Origin: Alkalimonas amylolytica
GTDB taxonomy: Bacteria; Pseudomonadota; Gammaproteobacteria; Enterobacterales; Alteromonadaceae
Assembly: GCF_900107845.1 (NCBI RefSeq)
Contig: NZ_FNRM01000002.1
Location: forward strand, 124,001 to 188,000
Direction: 5' to 3'
Length of the DNA: 64,000 bases
The position numbers and the translations under genes are program-made. The notes under the pieces were generated by a model. That model worked only from the letters and a program-made list of their open reading frames with translations, ran no database searches and was not told the DNA's origin. Positions 56,256-64,000 of the stretch are shown piece by piece. Numbering within the stretch: position 1 is the first letter of the stretch; each line of letters begins with the position of its first letter.

Positions 56256-57213
56256 CCCGGCCACTGAGCGCCAGTTAAGCAATTACCAAAGCCGGCTGGA
56301 GCGCGTGGCAGGCATCGAATCTGCTCGGGTCCAGCCACTTGCTGTCGATGCCTTGCCAAGTGCCCGAGAATTGCTGCACCCTTTACCCGATCTGCGACTG
56401 GATTTACTGGATGCCTGGGCCAGCCGCCAGTGCGGCCTGGACGCTTTAATCGCTGAGCGCAACTCCAGTCTTGGTCGGGTGCAAAGCCATAGCCTTCGGT
56501 TAAACTATGAACTTCGCTTACTGCGTCAATTGGAGTACTGCCTGCAACAAGACAGCATCAGCAGTCCACTGCAACAACAACTTGCCGATATTTTACACAG
56601 CAAACAAAACAGCATTGAGCTGTCTTTTCTGAACATGCTGCATGCGGAGCAAACCTTACGTCAGCAACTGCATGGTAAAAGCCAGTTGCTGCCAATTGCT
56701 GGCCAGCAGGCCTTGTTTGAAACTCAGGCAGCACTGCAGCAGTTAAACCAACTGCACCAGGCCATTGCAGCAAAGGACTGGCAAGCGGCCGCCGCTATTG
56801 ATATTGAAGCCGCACTTGGGGTGTTGCACCGTTTTGATACCCTCGCCGTGCTGCAATACAGCCAACGCTACCTGAGTGGCTGGCTAACCAGCCTGAATCA
56901 GGCCTTATTGGCGCTTGAGCCAGCACAGTTTTGTCCGCAGCAACGCCACAGCGAACAACTCGGCATCCTGACCACGGTCTTTTTAAAGTTTTTTGCCGAA
57001 GAGCTGCAGCCTTATTTCAACCAGCATCAACGTCATATGCAGGCACTTTGGCCAGAGCTGCAGAAACTCTATCAACAAAGCCCTCTGCTGCCGGTGCTGG
57101 AGCAACGCTATGCTGGCAGTGCCGCGCATTTGCAACAAGAGATCCTGACGCATATCGGCTGGTGGCAGCACCTCAATAGCGAATGCCCGGCCGGTTTAAC
57201 GCAAAGAAATTAA
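56200..57213 (+). CDS. DUF3080 family lipoprotein
   Basis: A 337-residue protein with a lipoprotein signal (MAYRWILLISISLGLLAC, Cys 18) and a Gln/Leu-rich all-helical body, e.g. LNYELRLLRQLEYCLQQDS, matching DUF3080 of Alteromonadales and Vibrionales. The GGAGG site at about 56185-56189 fits the ATG at 56200; the gene overlaps the 3' end of the MATE gene by 56 bases, so the two are coupled. Role unknown; in the periplasm, presumably anchored to a membrane. Confidence 0.82.
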   Translation: MAYRWILLISISLGLLACSPATERQLSNYQSRLERVAGIESARVQPLAVDALPSARELLHPLPDLRLDLLDAWASRQCGLDALIAERNSSLGRVQSHSLRLNYELRLLRQLEYCLQQDSISSPLQQQLADILHSKQNSIELSFLNMLHAEQTLRQQLHGKSQLLPIAGQQALFETQAALQQLNQLHQAIAAKDWQAAAAIDIEAALGVLHRFDTLAVLQYSQRYLSGWLTSLNQALLALEPAQFCPQQRHSEQLGILTTVFLKFFAEELQPYFNQHQRHMQALWPELQKLYQQSPLLPVLEQRYAGSAAHLQQEILTHIGWWQHLNSECPAGLTQRN

Positions 57214-57301
57214 CCGTTACCAGCATTTATTTTCATGTTTAGGTGCTACAATCATTACATAGCTGGCAAGACGCCATGTGGTGCTAAATTCGAGGGAGCG
57301 A

Positions 57302-58516
57302 ATGAATATAGGATTGGGTTACAGTTGTCAGGCCTGCTCGTTGCAAGCCGGACAAGAAGCCGCCAACCTTGCTAGCCATCTGTTGCAACAGCCAGAGTTG
57401 ATCCTGGCATTTTGCAATCACCATTTAAATCCTCACGATGTGTATCTCGGCATACGAGCTGTACTTGGCGACCAAGTGCCTATCATTGGCGGCTCTGCCA
57501 TTGGCATTATCGGCAATGATTTCGTGCTAACCGATGGCCCTGCTGTGGTTGTGGCCGCTTTGCGAAGCGATCAACTGCGTTGTCATTACGCCAGCAGCAA
57601 GGCACTGTTCAAAGATCCCAAGCTAACGGGCACAGCACTTGGTAATCAGCTGGCAAAGGTTGCCGCTCCGGGCTGCTTAGTAGTGCTTTATGACTCCATC
57701 AAGCATCCGGCCAGTAAACAGAGGCCGGCCGTGTTAAACCCATCCAACCTGCTGCTGAAAGGGCTGGCTGAAAGTCAGCTGACGGTCCCGACGGTGATAG
57801 GTGCCGGCTTACTGGGTGATCACTTGTTTCAAAGTTGCTGGCAATTCACCGGCTTTAAAGTCAGTCAGCAACAGGCACTTGGCTTACTTCTCGCTGGCCC
57901 CTTACAAAGCCATATCACCGTGCTGCATGGCTGTCGCCCGGTATCTGACACGGAGTACACCATCAGCAGCATTCATGGCCAGTTCTTGTACGCGCTGGAT
58001 AACGAACCCGCAGTACAGGTGATTGATCAGGCCCTGGGTAATAACGAGTGGCGTCAGAGCGCTCCGGTACGCAATTTTTGCCTCGGCCGCAGGCTGGCAA
58101 AGCCGGGCAGTGAGCAGCCGCATTACATCAACCGGCTGATCAGTGGTTTACTACCAGAACAAGATGGCCTGATCCTGTTTGAAGATGATTACCAGCTTGG
58201 CGATAAAGTACTGTTAATGTACAGGGACCCCGCTGCAGCGCTTGACTGTGCACGCGTTCAGATCAAAGCGCTACTCAGCCGGATCCAACAAAGTGGCCAA
58301 ACACCTTTATTTGCGCTTTATATCAACTGTGGTGGTCGGGCGGAAAAGAGGCTATCGGATGAGCAGGCGGAAACCCGGGAGATCCAACGCCAGCTTACAG
58401 CCGCAGGGATCCCACTGCTTGGGTTTTACAGCGGAGTAGAGATTGCGCCAATCCAGGGACAGGCTCGGGGCCTGGACTGGAGTGGCGTACTGACCATTAT
58501 TTGCCGCGCCAACTAG
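57302..58516 (+). CDS. FIST domain protein
   Basis: A 404-residue soluble protein started at the ATG at 57302 (GGGAG just upstream). It contains FIST-N (about 25-215: VPIIGGSAIGIIGNDFVLTD and VPTVIGAGLLGDHLFQSCW) and FIST-C (about 225-400: LFALYINCGGRAEKRL and IPLLGFYSGVEIAPI). FIST domains are thought to sense small ligands such as amino acids and are often fused or linked to signalling proteins; here it stands alone, without a nearby kinase or GGDEF protein. Confidence 0.88.
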   Translation: MNIGLGYSCQACSLQAGQEAANLASHLLQQPELILAFCNHHLNPHDVYLGIRAVLGDQVPIIGGSAIGIIGNDFVLTDGPAVVVAALRSDQLRCHYASSKALFKDPKLTGTALGNQLAKVAAPGCLVVLYDSIKHPASKQRPAVLNPSNLLLKGLAESQLTVPTVIGAGLLGDHLFQSCWQFTGFKVSQQQALGLLLAGPLQSHITVLHGCRPVSDTEYTISSIHGQFLYALDNEPAVQVIDQALGNNEWRQSAPVRNFCLGRRLAKPGSEQPHYINRLISGLLPEQDGLILFEDDYQLGDKVLLMYRDPAAALDCARVQIKALLSRIQQSGQTPLFALYINCGGRAEKRLSDEQAETREIQRQLTAAGIPLLGFYSGVEIAPIQGQARGLDWSGVLTIICRAN

Positions 58517-58565
58517 CTCCCTCCTGAAGCGCTGTCCAGGCGAACATGAGCGCGGCTTAACTGTT

Positions 58566-61409
58566 CTAATCGTACGATTGATACGGCATGCCTTGTTGCC
58601 ACCAATCAGGTGCAGGCTCACCTTTTAAGTAATGATTAAAAAACTCCAGCATCTTGATGCTGTAATCCAGCTTATTGGCAAAACGCTGCAAATGATGCCC
58701 TTCCCCTTCGTAATGCAGCATCACCACATCTTTGCTTAACCGACGCATGGCTAAATACAGCTCAATCCCTTGCTCCCACGGCACAGCACCATCTTTATCG
58801 CCAAATTGGATCAGCAAGGGCGTATGGATGCGATCGGCAAAGAACACCGGCGAGTTTTTCAGGTAAGGTTCTAAATTTTCAAACATCGATACCCCCAGCC
58901 GGCTCTGGCCGGTTTCGTACTGGAACAAACGCGCCAGGCCGGTTTGCCAGCGAATGCCGCTGTAGGCACTGGTCATATTGGACACCGGAGCACCAGCCAC
59001 GGCAGCAGCAAAGCGGTCGGTTTCCGTCACCACAAAAGCCGTTTGATAGCCCGACCAACTGTGGCCATGCAAACCAATAGCAGCGGGGTCGGCAATGCCA
59101 AGCTCAATTAAGCGATCGATGCCAGGCAGCAAGGACTCAGTGGCACTTGGCCCCGGCGCGCCCTCACGAAAGCGCACATCCGGCAAAAACACCACATAGT
59201 CCTGGCCCAGATAAAATGGGAAGTTCGGCCGGTGGTTCACCTTCATCTGGTTATAATGATGCAGCCGCTGCGAGAACTGCTCGTAGTAGTACACCAGCAC
59301 CGGGTAGCGACGGTTGACATCGTACCCATCCGGCGTGATCACCACGCCTTGCAAACGCTCACCATCCTCGGTATACCAATCAATCAGGTGGCTGTCACCC
59401 CAGAGAAACTGCGCTTGTTGCGGGTTTAGATCAGTCAGTTGCCGCCGCTTGGAAAAATCAGCAGTGGCATACCAAATATTGGGGAACTGCCGAAAGCTTT
59501 GCTCGGTATACAAATAACCGCCAAGCTCTGGCAGCGCTTCCACCAGATCAAAGCGTTTGCTATCGGCCAGCAGCTGCTTAAGTGTTTGATTGCTCAGACT
59601 AAGTTGGTAAAAGCCATAGCTTTTATCTTCTTCATCAAAGCGGCTTAGCAGCACATCCGCATCAGGCTCAATGGCCAGGGCTTTGGGATCAGTGCGCTCA
59701 AGCCGAAAGCGCTGCCGGTTATCCCGGCCGATACGGGTCAGATTGGTACTGCTGCCATCAAGCGACAACTGCCAGATATCAAACCGATCATACACCAACA
59801 CGGCCGTTTCATCGGCCAACCAGCCGGCTACGCCGTAACTGGCAGCAGGCTCTGGCCTATCATGCGTTTCGTCCAGCCAGGACACATTGGCATCGGCACC
59901 TAAGATACGGCGCTCGCCAGTTTTGCTATCAAACAGCTGCCACTGTCCGGCCTGCTGATACAAAGCATAACGCCCGCTTGGCGATAAATGGGCCCGTTCG
60001 ATGCTGCGATTGCGGGCAAATACTTGCTGGCGCTCACCTGTTCGTAAGTTAACATGCCAGACATCATGAAAGCGACCATCCCAGGTCATATCCAGCAGGT
60101 AAGGACGGCCATTGCTGATAAGCAACGCTTCGCTGTGCTCGCTAAGCTGCAACCGATCTTCCACATCATCTCCCAGCGGAACCAGCTTTTCCTCGTCCAG
60201 CCAAAACACTGCCGGTGCTGTGCGCTTTAACGCTTGCTGGTACTCAGCTTTTTGCTGTGGGTTTATCCGATCATCCTGGCCATGCCAGACCTGTAAGCGA
60301 CGATCTGCCAACAGGCGTTCGGTAGCAAATAAATCGGCTTCCGTTTCAGGTTTAGCCGATGGTTCGGTAACAACCGCAGGCTCTGGCCGAAAACCAACAA
60401 AGACTCGCTGGCCATCGTCACTAAAGCGCGGGGCCTGCTGCACACTTAGCAACCAGCCCTCACGCTCAAGCGCATGGGGCGCAGCTTTGTTCAACTCTGC
60501 CGGCCAGTGCCACAGCTGCTGGGCAATCTCAGTCTCTTTGTTATCATCGTCTGGGCGGTTACCGGCAAAGAACACCAGCTGCTGACCATCGGCACTAAAG
60601 GTCAGTTGTTGGTTCAGCGCCGCTGAAGGTGGTGAGAGTTCAAACCGTCGGTCAAAAGCCGCATCCCACAGCATCACCTGCTGCAACTGCAGGCTATCAT
60701 CGTCTTTATCGCTAAACGCATGCACATAAGCCACCAGACTACCCTGCCCAGCCACCGCAAATTCGGTCACCTGACCAAGCTCAGTTTGCGTGCCCTGCGC
60801 TATCCGGCCCACAGCACTAAGCTGTACCGCTGTCAGTAACTGGGTTTTGTCTTTGCTGTCGGCTTTACGTGCCAGCAAGAGCGCCTGGCTACCATCGCCG
60901 CTAAAGGCAAAACGGTCAATAGCGCGAAACAGCTGCTGCTCACCCGTGGCGGTATTTAGCAGCACCGCATCATGGGCTAAAGCATCACGGCCAGCTTTGT
61001 CGGTGGCTTGCTCGCGCAGCAACAAGGGTGAGCGCTGACGAAACAGCGCAAAGCTGCCATCGGCATTAAGCAAACCGCGGTCGGCATAAGGCACTGAAAA
61101 TTGCTGCCCGGTCAGCACATTCACCAGATAGCCGGTACTGTCGCCATAATCCGGCTCAGCGGTATAGACCATCAGCTGCTGATTGCCGCTCAGGCTCCGC
61201 TCTTTGATTTCACGAAACTGCATCACATCGCTAAAAGTGAGCGGCCTGAGGGCATCGGTCACCACTTTGCTGGATGGGATCACCACCGGCGAGGGGCTGG
61301 AAATGACCGTCGAAGTAACACTGGCAGGTAACTGGCTGCAGGCAAAAGTACCTACTGCCAGGGCAAAACAAAGCGCCAAACGGCGCATGGATGGTTGGTT
61401 TCTATTCAT
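58566..61409 (-). CDS. S9 family prolyl oligopeptidase-like peptidase
   Basis: A 947-residue exported enzyme with an N-terminal signal (RRLALCFALAVGTFACSQLP, perhaps a lipoprotein), a long beta-propeller region (about 50-680, repeated SxDGxQxL-type blades such as FSADGQQLVFFAG and LSPSGRYALYQQ) and a C-terminal alpha/beta-hydrolase (about 690-930). The triad is present: nucleophile in GLHGHSWSGYQTAFV, Asp in QFGDKDGAVPWEQG, His in GEGHHLQRF. It should cleave peptides in the periplasm or outside. Longer than the usual 650-850 residues because of an extended propeller. Monocistronic. Confidence 0.9.
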   Translation of the reverse strand: MNRNQPSMRRLALCFALAVGTFACSQLPASVTSTVISSPSPVVIPSSKVVTDALRPLTFSDVMQFREIKERSLSGNQQLMVYTAEPDYGDSTGYLVNVLTGQQFSVPYADRGLLNADGSFALFRQRSPLLLREQATDKAGRDALAHDAVLLNTATGEQQLFRAIDRFAFSGDGSQALLLARKADSKDKTQLLTAVQLSAVGRIAQGTQTELGQVTEFAVAGQGSLVAYVHAFSDKDDDSLQLQQVMLWDAAFDRRFELSPPSAALNQQLTFSADGQQLVFFAGNRPDDDNKETEIAQQLWHWPAELNKAAPHALEREGWLLSVQQAPRFSDDGQRVFVGFRPEPAVVTEPSAKPETEADLFATERLLADRRLQVWHGQDDRINPQQKAEYQQALKRTAPAVFWLDEEKLVPLGDDVEDRLQLSEHSEALLISNGRPYLLDMTWDGRFHDVWHVNLRTGERQQVFARNRSIERAHLSPSGRYALYQQAGQWQLFDSKTGERRILGADANVSWLDETHDRPEPAASYGVAGWLADETAVLVYDRFDIWQLSLDGSSTNLTRIGRDNRQRFRLERTDPKALAIEPDADVLLSRFDEEDKSYGFYQLSLSNQTLKQLLADSKRFDLVEALPELGGYLYTEQSFRQFPNIWYATADFSKRRQLTDLNPQQAQFLWGDSHLIDWYTEDGERLQGVVITPDGYDVNRRYPVLVYYYEQFSQRLHHYNQMKVNHRPNFPFYLGQDYVVFLPDVRFREGAPGPSATESLLPGIDRLIELGIADPAAIGLHGHSWSGYQTAFVVTETDRFAAAVAGAPVSNMTSAYSGIRWQTGLARLFQYETGQSRLGVSMFENLEPYLKNSPVFFADRIHTPLLIQFGDKDGAVPWEQGIELYLAMRRLSKDVVMLHYEGEGHHLQRFANKLDYSIKMLEFFNHYLKGEPAPDWWQQGMPYQSYD

Positions 61410-61632
61410 GGTTTATTCTTATAAGACGACATCCATCCAACCTTACCACAGGCATATTTGCTGTGCATAAAAACCCCATCAAGCAGCAAAAGCACGGGAT
61501 AAACCGCAGTTAAGTAGCTGCAGCACCGGCATACGGGCAAAAATCCGCCAAACGGCTCAGGCTACTAAAAAAACACTTGCCAAGCCACCGGCCGCCCACT
61601 AAGATAGCGGCCGTTGTCAGCGACAACACTCT

Positions 61633-61709
61633 GCGTCCTTAGCTCAGTTGGTTAGAGCACCACCTTGACATGGTGGGGGTCGGTGGTTCGAATCCACTAG
61701 GACGCACCA
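61633..61709 (+). tRNA. tRNA-Val (GAC)
   Basis: Full cloverleaf of 77 bases with encoded CCA: acceptor arms GCGTCCT / AGGACGC, D arm with AGCTCAGTTGGTTAGAGC, anticodon stem CCACC/GGTGG with loop TTGACAT (anticodon GAC), T arm with GGTTCGAATCC. A dyad GTTGTC/GACAAC (61613-61627) ends five bases before it. A terminator follows immediately. Confidence 0.97.
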
Positions 61710-61715
61710 CATTCC

Positions 61716-61754
61716 AAACACAAACGCCGCTCATTGAGCGGCGTTTGTGTTTTT
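61716..61754 (+). terminator. Rho-independent terminator after tRNA-Val
   Basis: Very long stem AAACACAAACGCCGCTC / GAGCGGCGTTTGTGTTT followed by a T run, seven bases after the tRNA. Confidence 0.9.
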
Positions 61755-61852
61755 AAGCTTCTGATTAAATAGCAGTTGCTTGGATGACTGCACGCTAGTT
61801 GCATTTGGAAATAATGCTAAATTGACCGTATGACAATTGGCACCTTTAGCAC

Positions 61853-62101
61853 TTAGAGCTTGCCAATACCCCGCTCGCATTCACGCATGCCTGTTGGATT
61901 ATTAATAATCAGCGGTGCATCAATGGCAATACCTATCGGCTGATAATCCTGCACCAATTGGCAAATAGCGTCATTACCCAGGACTTCACTCAACAACACA
62001 TCGACAGGCAAGACATGCTCGTCTAATCGCCCCAAGGCCAAGCCTGTTGGCTTGATGCCATGCCAAGCGAGGTCAATGCCCGCTAATGGTACACCTTGCA
62101 T
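61853..62101 (-). pseudogene. Truncated DUF429 (predicted nuclease) gene, 5' part
   Basis: Only 82 codons remain of a family usually near 250 residues. The retained part is the RNase-H-like start of DUF429 proteins: LAGIDLAWHGIKPTGLALGR, then IGIAIDAPLIINNPTGMREC, where the Asp residues are those thought to bind metal. The frame then stops after CERGIGKL, and no continuation is visible in any frame down to the tRNA-Val terminator. It looks like a remnant left by a deletion or replacement next to the tRNA. Confidence 0.65.
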
Positions 62102-62239
62102 ATCTGTTATGCTTAAAAAGTGGCCTTTTTTAGTAAGATGGCAAGTTATATATATAGAAAATCATAAAAATTATACATGACACGATTCAGTTGTATAAAA
62201 ATAAGAAAAAACTATACATAAAATACCGTTAAGTGCGCT

Positions 62240-62332
62240 TTAAGCACTTTGCGCCAACTGCAAAAACAGCGGATCGTATTCGCTTAAAAAGGCAAAGTTA
62301 CTCTGATTGGCGCCATTGGCAGGCTGCGTCAT
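62240..62332 (-). pseudogene. 5' remnant of hsdR (type I restriction subunit)
   Basis: A 30-codon reading with GAGGG ribosome site gives MTQPANGANQSNFAFLSEYD followed by PLFLQLAQSA and a stop. The SNFAFL.E.DPLFLQLA.SAE phrase is the standard N-terminus of type I R subunits of about 1000 residues. The remainder of the gene, and hsdS/hsdM, are absent. The break falls in a small palindrome AAGTGC/GCACTT (62231-62249). Confidence 0.6.
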
Positions 62333-62378
62333 AATCCCTCGTCGCAAGCTGATGATTTGATTTTATATATAGATAAGT

Positions 62379-62549
62379 TTGTACCATTCGACTGGACGGT
62401 TGGCAACTTTCGAGAATGCTAAGCTCAAATCACTCTCTGCAGTTCCATCACTTGCCAGGACCGTATTTCATATTGGCTCAGGAAGTTTATTAAGAGATCT
62501 TCCAAAAGAGCTTCAATACGAAATCCATAACAATTACTTAGTGAGCTGA
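62379..62549 (+). pseudogene. Unidentified coding-like fragment
   Basis: Open plus-strand reading of 56 codons with no ATG (first possible start TTG at 62379) that reads like the end of a real protein: [49 protein letters not shown] stop lies just upstream (62370). I cannot name the family. Together with the two remnants beside it, it suggests a decayed island end. It overlaps the last codons of the alternative oxidase gene on the other strand. The stretch 62102-62378, apart from the hsdR piece, is AT-rich and shows nothing else. Confidence 0.35.
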
Positions 62550-63166
62550 TTGGCAAAGTCATGGTTGACATCGCGATGCCCCGCTTCATCCGCCCGCACT
62601 GCAATCACCACGTCGCGCAGCCGGGCATCAGCTGGCAATTGCCAGTAATCTATGGCCACCTGGGGTGCCGCAATATTGTCGATCTTCCCTTTGTCTATCT
62701 CTTCCAGATAGCAACTGTAACTAAATACCGCTTCTTCTTCAAAGTAACCCACCAACCGATGCGCAGTCCTTTCCGAAAACAGATACAAGATGAAAAAGCC
62801 GGTAAAGAACAAGCCCTGCGCCAGTAAAATCAACAGGCGCTCAAACCAGTTGGGTTTGGCAATTTCAATAAAGGTCATCAGGTGCATGCGCTCATTTTCA
62901 GCTTCATCCAGCAATATCCTGATCCAACCCTGGTCGTCTTCCATTCGGCGCAAGCTGCGCATATGCCGCAGCATACCAGCCACCATGCCCGGCACTCCTG
63001 CGACGGTTTCAAGAATAACGGCCCGGTGGCCATAGCGTTTGGCAAAAAAGGTATCCGCGCAAAAACGCAGCAATTTGGTAAGGCGAAAAGCAATTCGATC
63101 GGATAAGTTTTGTGGGCTATGGTGGGCGGCTAACGGATCTGGCTGGTCAAGCCGGTCTTCTGACAT
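62534..63166 (-). CDS. aox: Alternative oxidase (cyanide-insensitive ubiquinol oxidase)
   Basis: A 210-residue di-iron ubiquinol oxidase of the plant/mitochondrial type. All metal ligands are present: Glu53 in [11 protein letters not shown], Glu92 and His95 in [10 protein letters not shown], a Glu of 143-145 in FEEEAVFSY, Glu194 and His197 in [12 protein letters not shown] (the usual second His of DEAHHRDVNH is Gly here but is not a ligand). One or two hydrophobic segments (about 110-130) bind the membrane face. It passes electrons from ubiquinol to oxygen without pumping protons, giving respiration resistant to cyanide, nitric oxide or sulfide. Single gene; its 3' end borders the island scar. 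Confidence 0.93.
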   Translation of the reverse strand: MSEDRLDQPDPLAAHHSPQNLSDRIAFRLTKLLRFCADTFFAKRYGHRAVILETVAGVPGMVAGMLRHMRSLRRMEDDQGWIRILLDEAENERMHLMTFIEIAKPNWFERLLILLAQGLFFTGFFILYLFSERTAHRLVGYFEEEAVFSYSCYLEEIDKGKIDNIAAPQVAIDYWQLPADARLRDVVIAVRADEAGHRDVNHDFANQLTK

Positions 63167-63241
63167 TCGTGACTCCTGCAGCTATCAAGATAAAGGTCCT
63201 TGCCAGAGACTAACACGTCGACGAATTTACTGCCTGCTCTT

Positions 63242-63736
63242 TCACAAAGCCTCCAGCTGCCGCAATTGCTCAGTTACCCGCCCGGCCTGTTGCTGTACCT
63301 TGCTTATTTCCAGTTGGTAGTGATTGAGCACCGAACGCATTTCTTCAGCGGCTCCGGCAATAAAAGTGCGGCCGGTCACCGCATCCGGTGATTGAATGTC
63401 TTCGCCACTGATTTCAGACAACTTGGCATTGCGCTCCCGTTCCAAACTCTGCCGGCGATTGTTCAATTGCTGCAACTGGCGCTCCAGGCTTTGCTTACGC
63501 ACATTCAGGCTGATCTGCTGCAAGCTTTCTGTGGCATTGCTGTTTTGAACATTGTCTCTTGCCGGAGATGCAACAGCACGCTTGGTGGGGGTGGTGTCGT
63601 ATTGTGCCAGCTTCTCGGCGTTATCGGCGCATGGCGTTTGACTAAACAGAGTCACACCATTTTGCTCGCATCGGTACACGCTGGCATGGCTAACAACACT
63701 GAATAAGATCAGACTGAGAGGGAGCAGTTTTTTCAT
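63242..63736 (-). CDS. DUF4124 domain secreted protein
   Basis: A 164-residue exported protein from the ATG at 63736 (the longer frame starts with TTG at 63760). Signal peptide MKKLLPLSLILFSVVSHA, then the short DUF4124 motif VYRCEQNGVTLFSQTPCADN with its two cysteines, then two coiled-coil stretches (LERQLQQLNNRRQSLERERN; ISKVQQQAGRVTEQLRQLEA). Small proteins of this type are common in beta- and gammaproteobacteria with no assigned role. Confidence 0.85.
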   Translation of the reverse strand: MKKLLPLSLILFSVVSHASVYRCEQNGVTLFSQTPCADNAEKLAQYDTTPTKRAVASPARDNVQNSNATESLQQISLNVRKQSLERQLQQLNNRRQSLERERNAKLSEISGEDIQSPDAVTGRTFIAGAAEEMRSVLNHYQLEISKVQQQAGRVTEQLRQLEAL

Positions 63737-63821
63737 TTGAATACCGGAAATCTGAGCCAAACATCTACCACGAAGGTTAAATCAGTTTTAATGACTTGGA
63801 AAGTGTTTTAAAAGCTTTGGG

Positions 63822-63852
63822 CAAATAAAAAACCGGGACATTCAGCCCCGGT
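63822..63852 (-). terminator. Rho-independent terminator after the PEP-CTERM gene
   Basis: Stem ACCGGG (63832-63837) / CCCGGT (63847-63852) followed on the minus strand by TTTTTTATTTG. Confidence 0.75.
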
Positions 63853-63868
63853 CTTTTCGGAATATTCG

Positions 63869-64000
63869 TTACGACTTGCGGCGGCGGAGCAACCACAAAG
63901 CCCCCAACCCAAACAACCCGATGGTTGCTGGCGCAGGCACTGGCGTTGGTGTATCCAGTGATACACCGGAAAATACCAGTTGGTTTTGCGAGTTGGCATT
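63869..64000 (-). CDS. PEP-CTERM sorting-signal protein, C-terminal end only
   Basis: The last 43 codons of a gene that enters from the window edge. The end reads TPTPVPAPATIGLFGLGALW then LLRRRKS: a Pro-rich motif, a hydrophobic helix and an Arg cluster, the PEP-CTERM exosortase sorting signal (VPAPA variant). The cell must therefore have an exosortase (EpsH/XrtA type) elsewhere and the protein is likely exported and processed at the inner membrane. The main domain is not visible. Confidence 0.85.
   Translation of the reverse strand, partial: NANSQNQLVFSGVSLDTPTPVPAPATIGLFGLGALWLLRRRKS

Noticed and set aside
1..64000. CRISPR array, insertion sequence, integrase or prophage genes
   Set aside because: I saw no regularly spaced repeats, transposase or integrase reading, or phage structural genes; the only mobile-type sign is the gene-fragment scar at 61.8-62.5 kb.

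Overview
The window comes from a gammaproteobacterial chromosome. Several neighbourhoods match that class: zapC next to pyrD, msrC-proQ-prc, thrS-infC-rpmI-rplT with an AUU-started infC, and riboflavin synthase divergent from a MdtK/NorM-type MATE pump. A 180-kDa-class NAD-glutamate dehydrogenase, a branched-chain keto acid dehydrogenase operon with LiuR-like palindromes, DUF1302/DUF1329 genes, a bacterial alternative oxidase and a PEP-CTERM protein suggest an aquatic, amino-acid-using aerobe of the Rheinheimera/Alishewanella/Shewanella type. That placement is an inference; no rRNA or marker comparison was possible.

Layout. 1-3.1 kb: sodium:solute symporter (cut by the window edge), RidA and a MurR/RpiR regulator, divergent from a D-threonine aldolase/D-serine dehydratase-like PLP enzyme; together a probable D-amino-acid use locus. 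3.1-11.4 kb: cardiolipin synthase, zapC, pyrD, giant glutamate dehydrogenase. 11.6-18.5 kb: DUF1302-DUF1329-YCF48-MMPL envelope operon. 18.8-28.4 kb: DUF2835, pepN, NhaC antiporter, SNF transporter, prc, proQ, a small acidic protein, msrC. 28.5-33 kb: Ser/Thr kinase-like protein overlapping a Ycf46-like AAA ATPase, then DUF2804. 33.1-38.3 kb: bkd E1alpha/E1beta/E2 and astE. 38.4-42 kb: the most interesting locus (below). 42.1-48.7 kb: periplasmic binding protein, YgiQ radical SAM protein, small unknowns, secreted M28 peptidase. 48.8-52 kb: translation operon. 52.2-61.4 kb: fructosamine kinase, pteridine reductase, CPXCG protein, riboflavin synthase, MATE pump, DUF3080, FIST protein, S9 peptidase. 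61.6-64 kb: tRNA-Val, a short AT-rich scar holding broken genes (DUF429, hsdR 5' end), alternative oxidase, DUF4124 protein, end of a PEP-CTERM protein.

Main discovery candidate: on the minus strand at 41985-38373 there is a compact operon GNAT acetyltransferase > tetrapyrrole-methylase-fold protein > 103-residue peptide > membrane diguanylate cyclase. The methylase has the hallmarks of borosin alpha-N-methyltransferases (YGHPGVF; Tyr/Arg/Tyr spaced as in OphMA; closest in my memory to SonM of Shewanella oneidensis). The small peptide has a SonA-like borosin-binding domain, then a short hydrophobic candidate core (VVCGL) and a long acidic tail. GNAT and methyltransferase share a TGATG junction, and the precursor overlaps the diguanylate cyclase start by 11 bases. 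This points to a split-borosin RiPP pathway physically coupled to c-di-GMP signalling, an arrangement I do not know to have been described.
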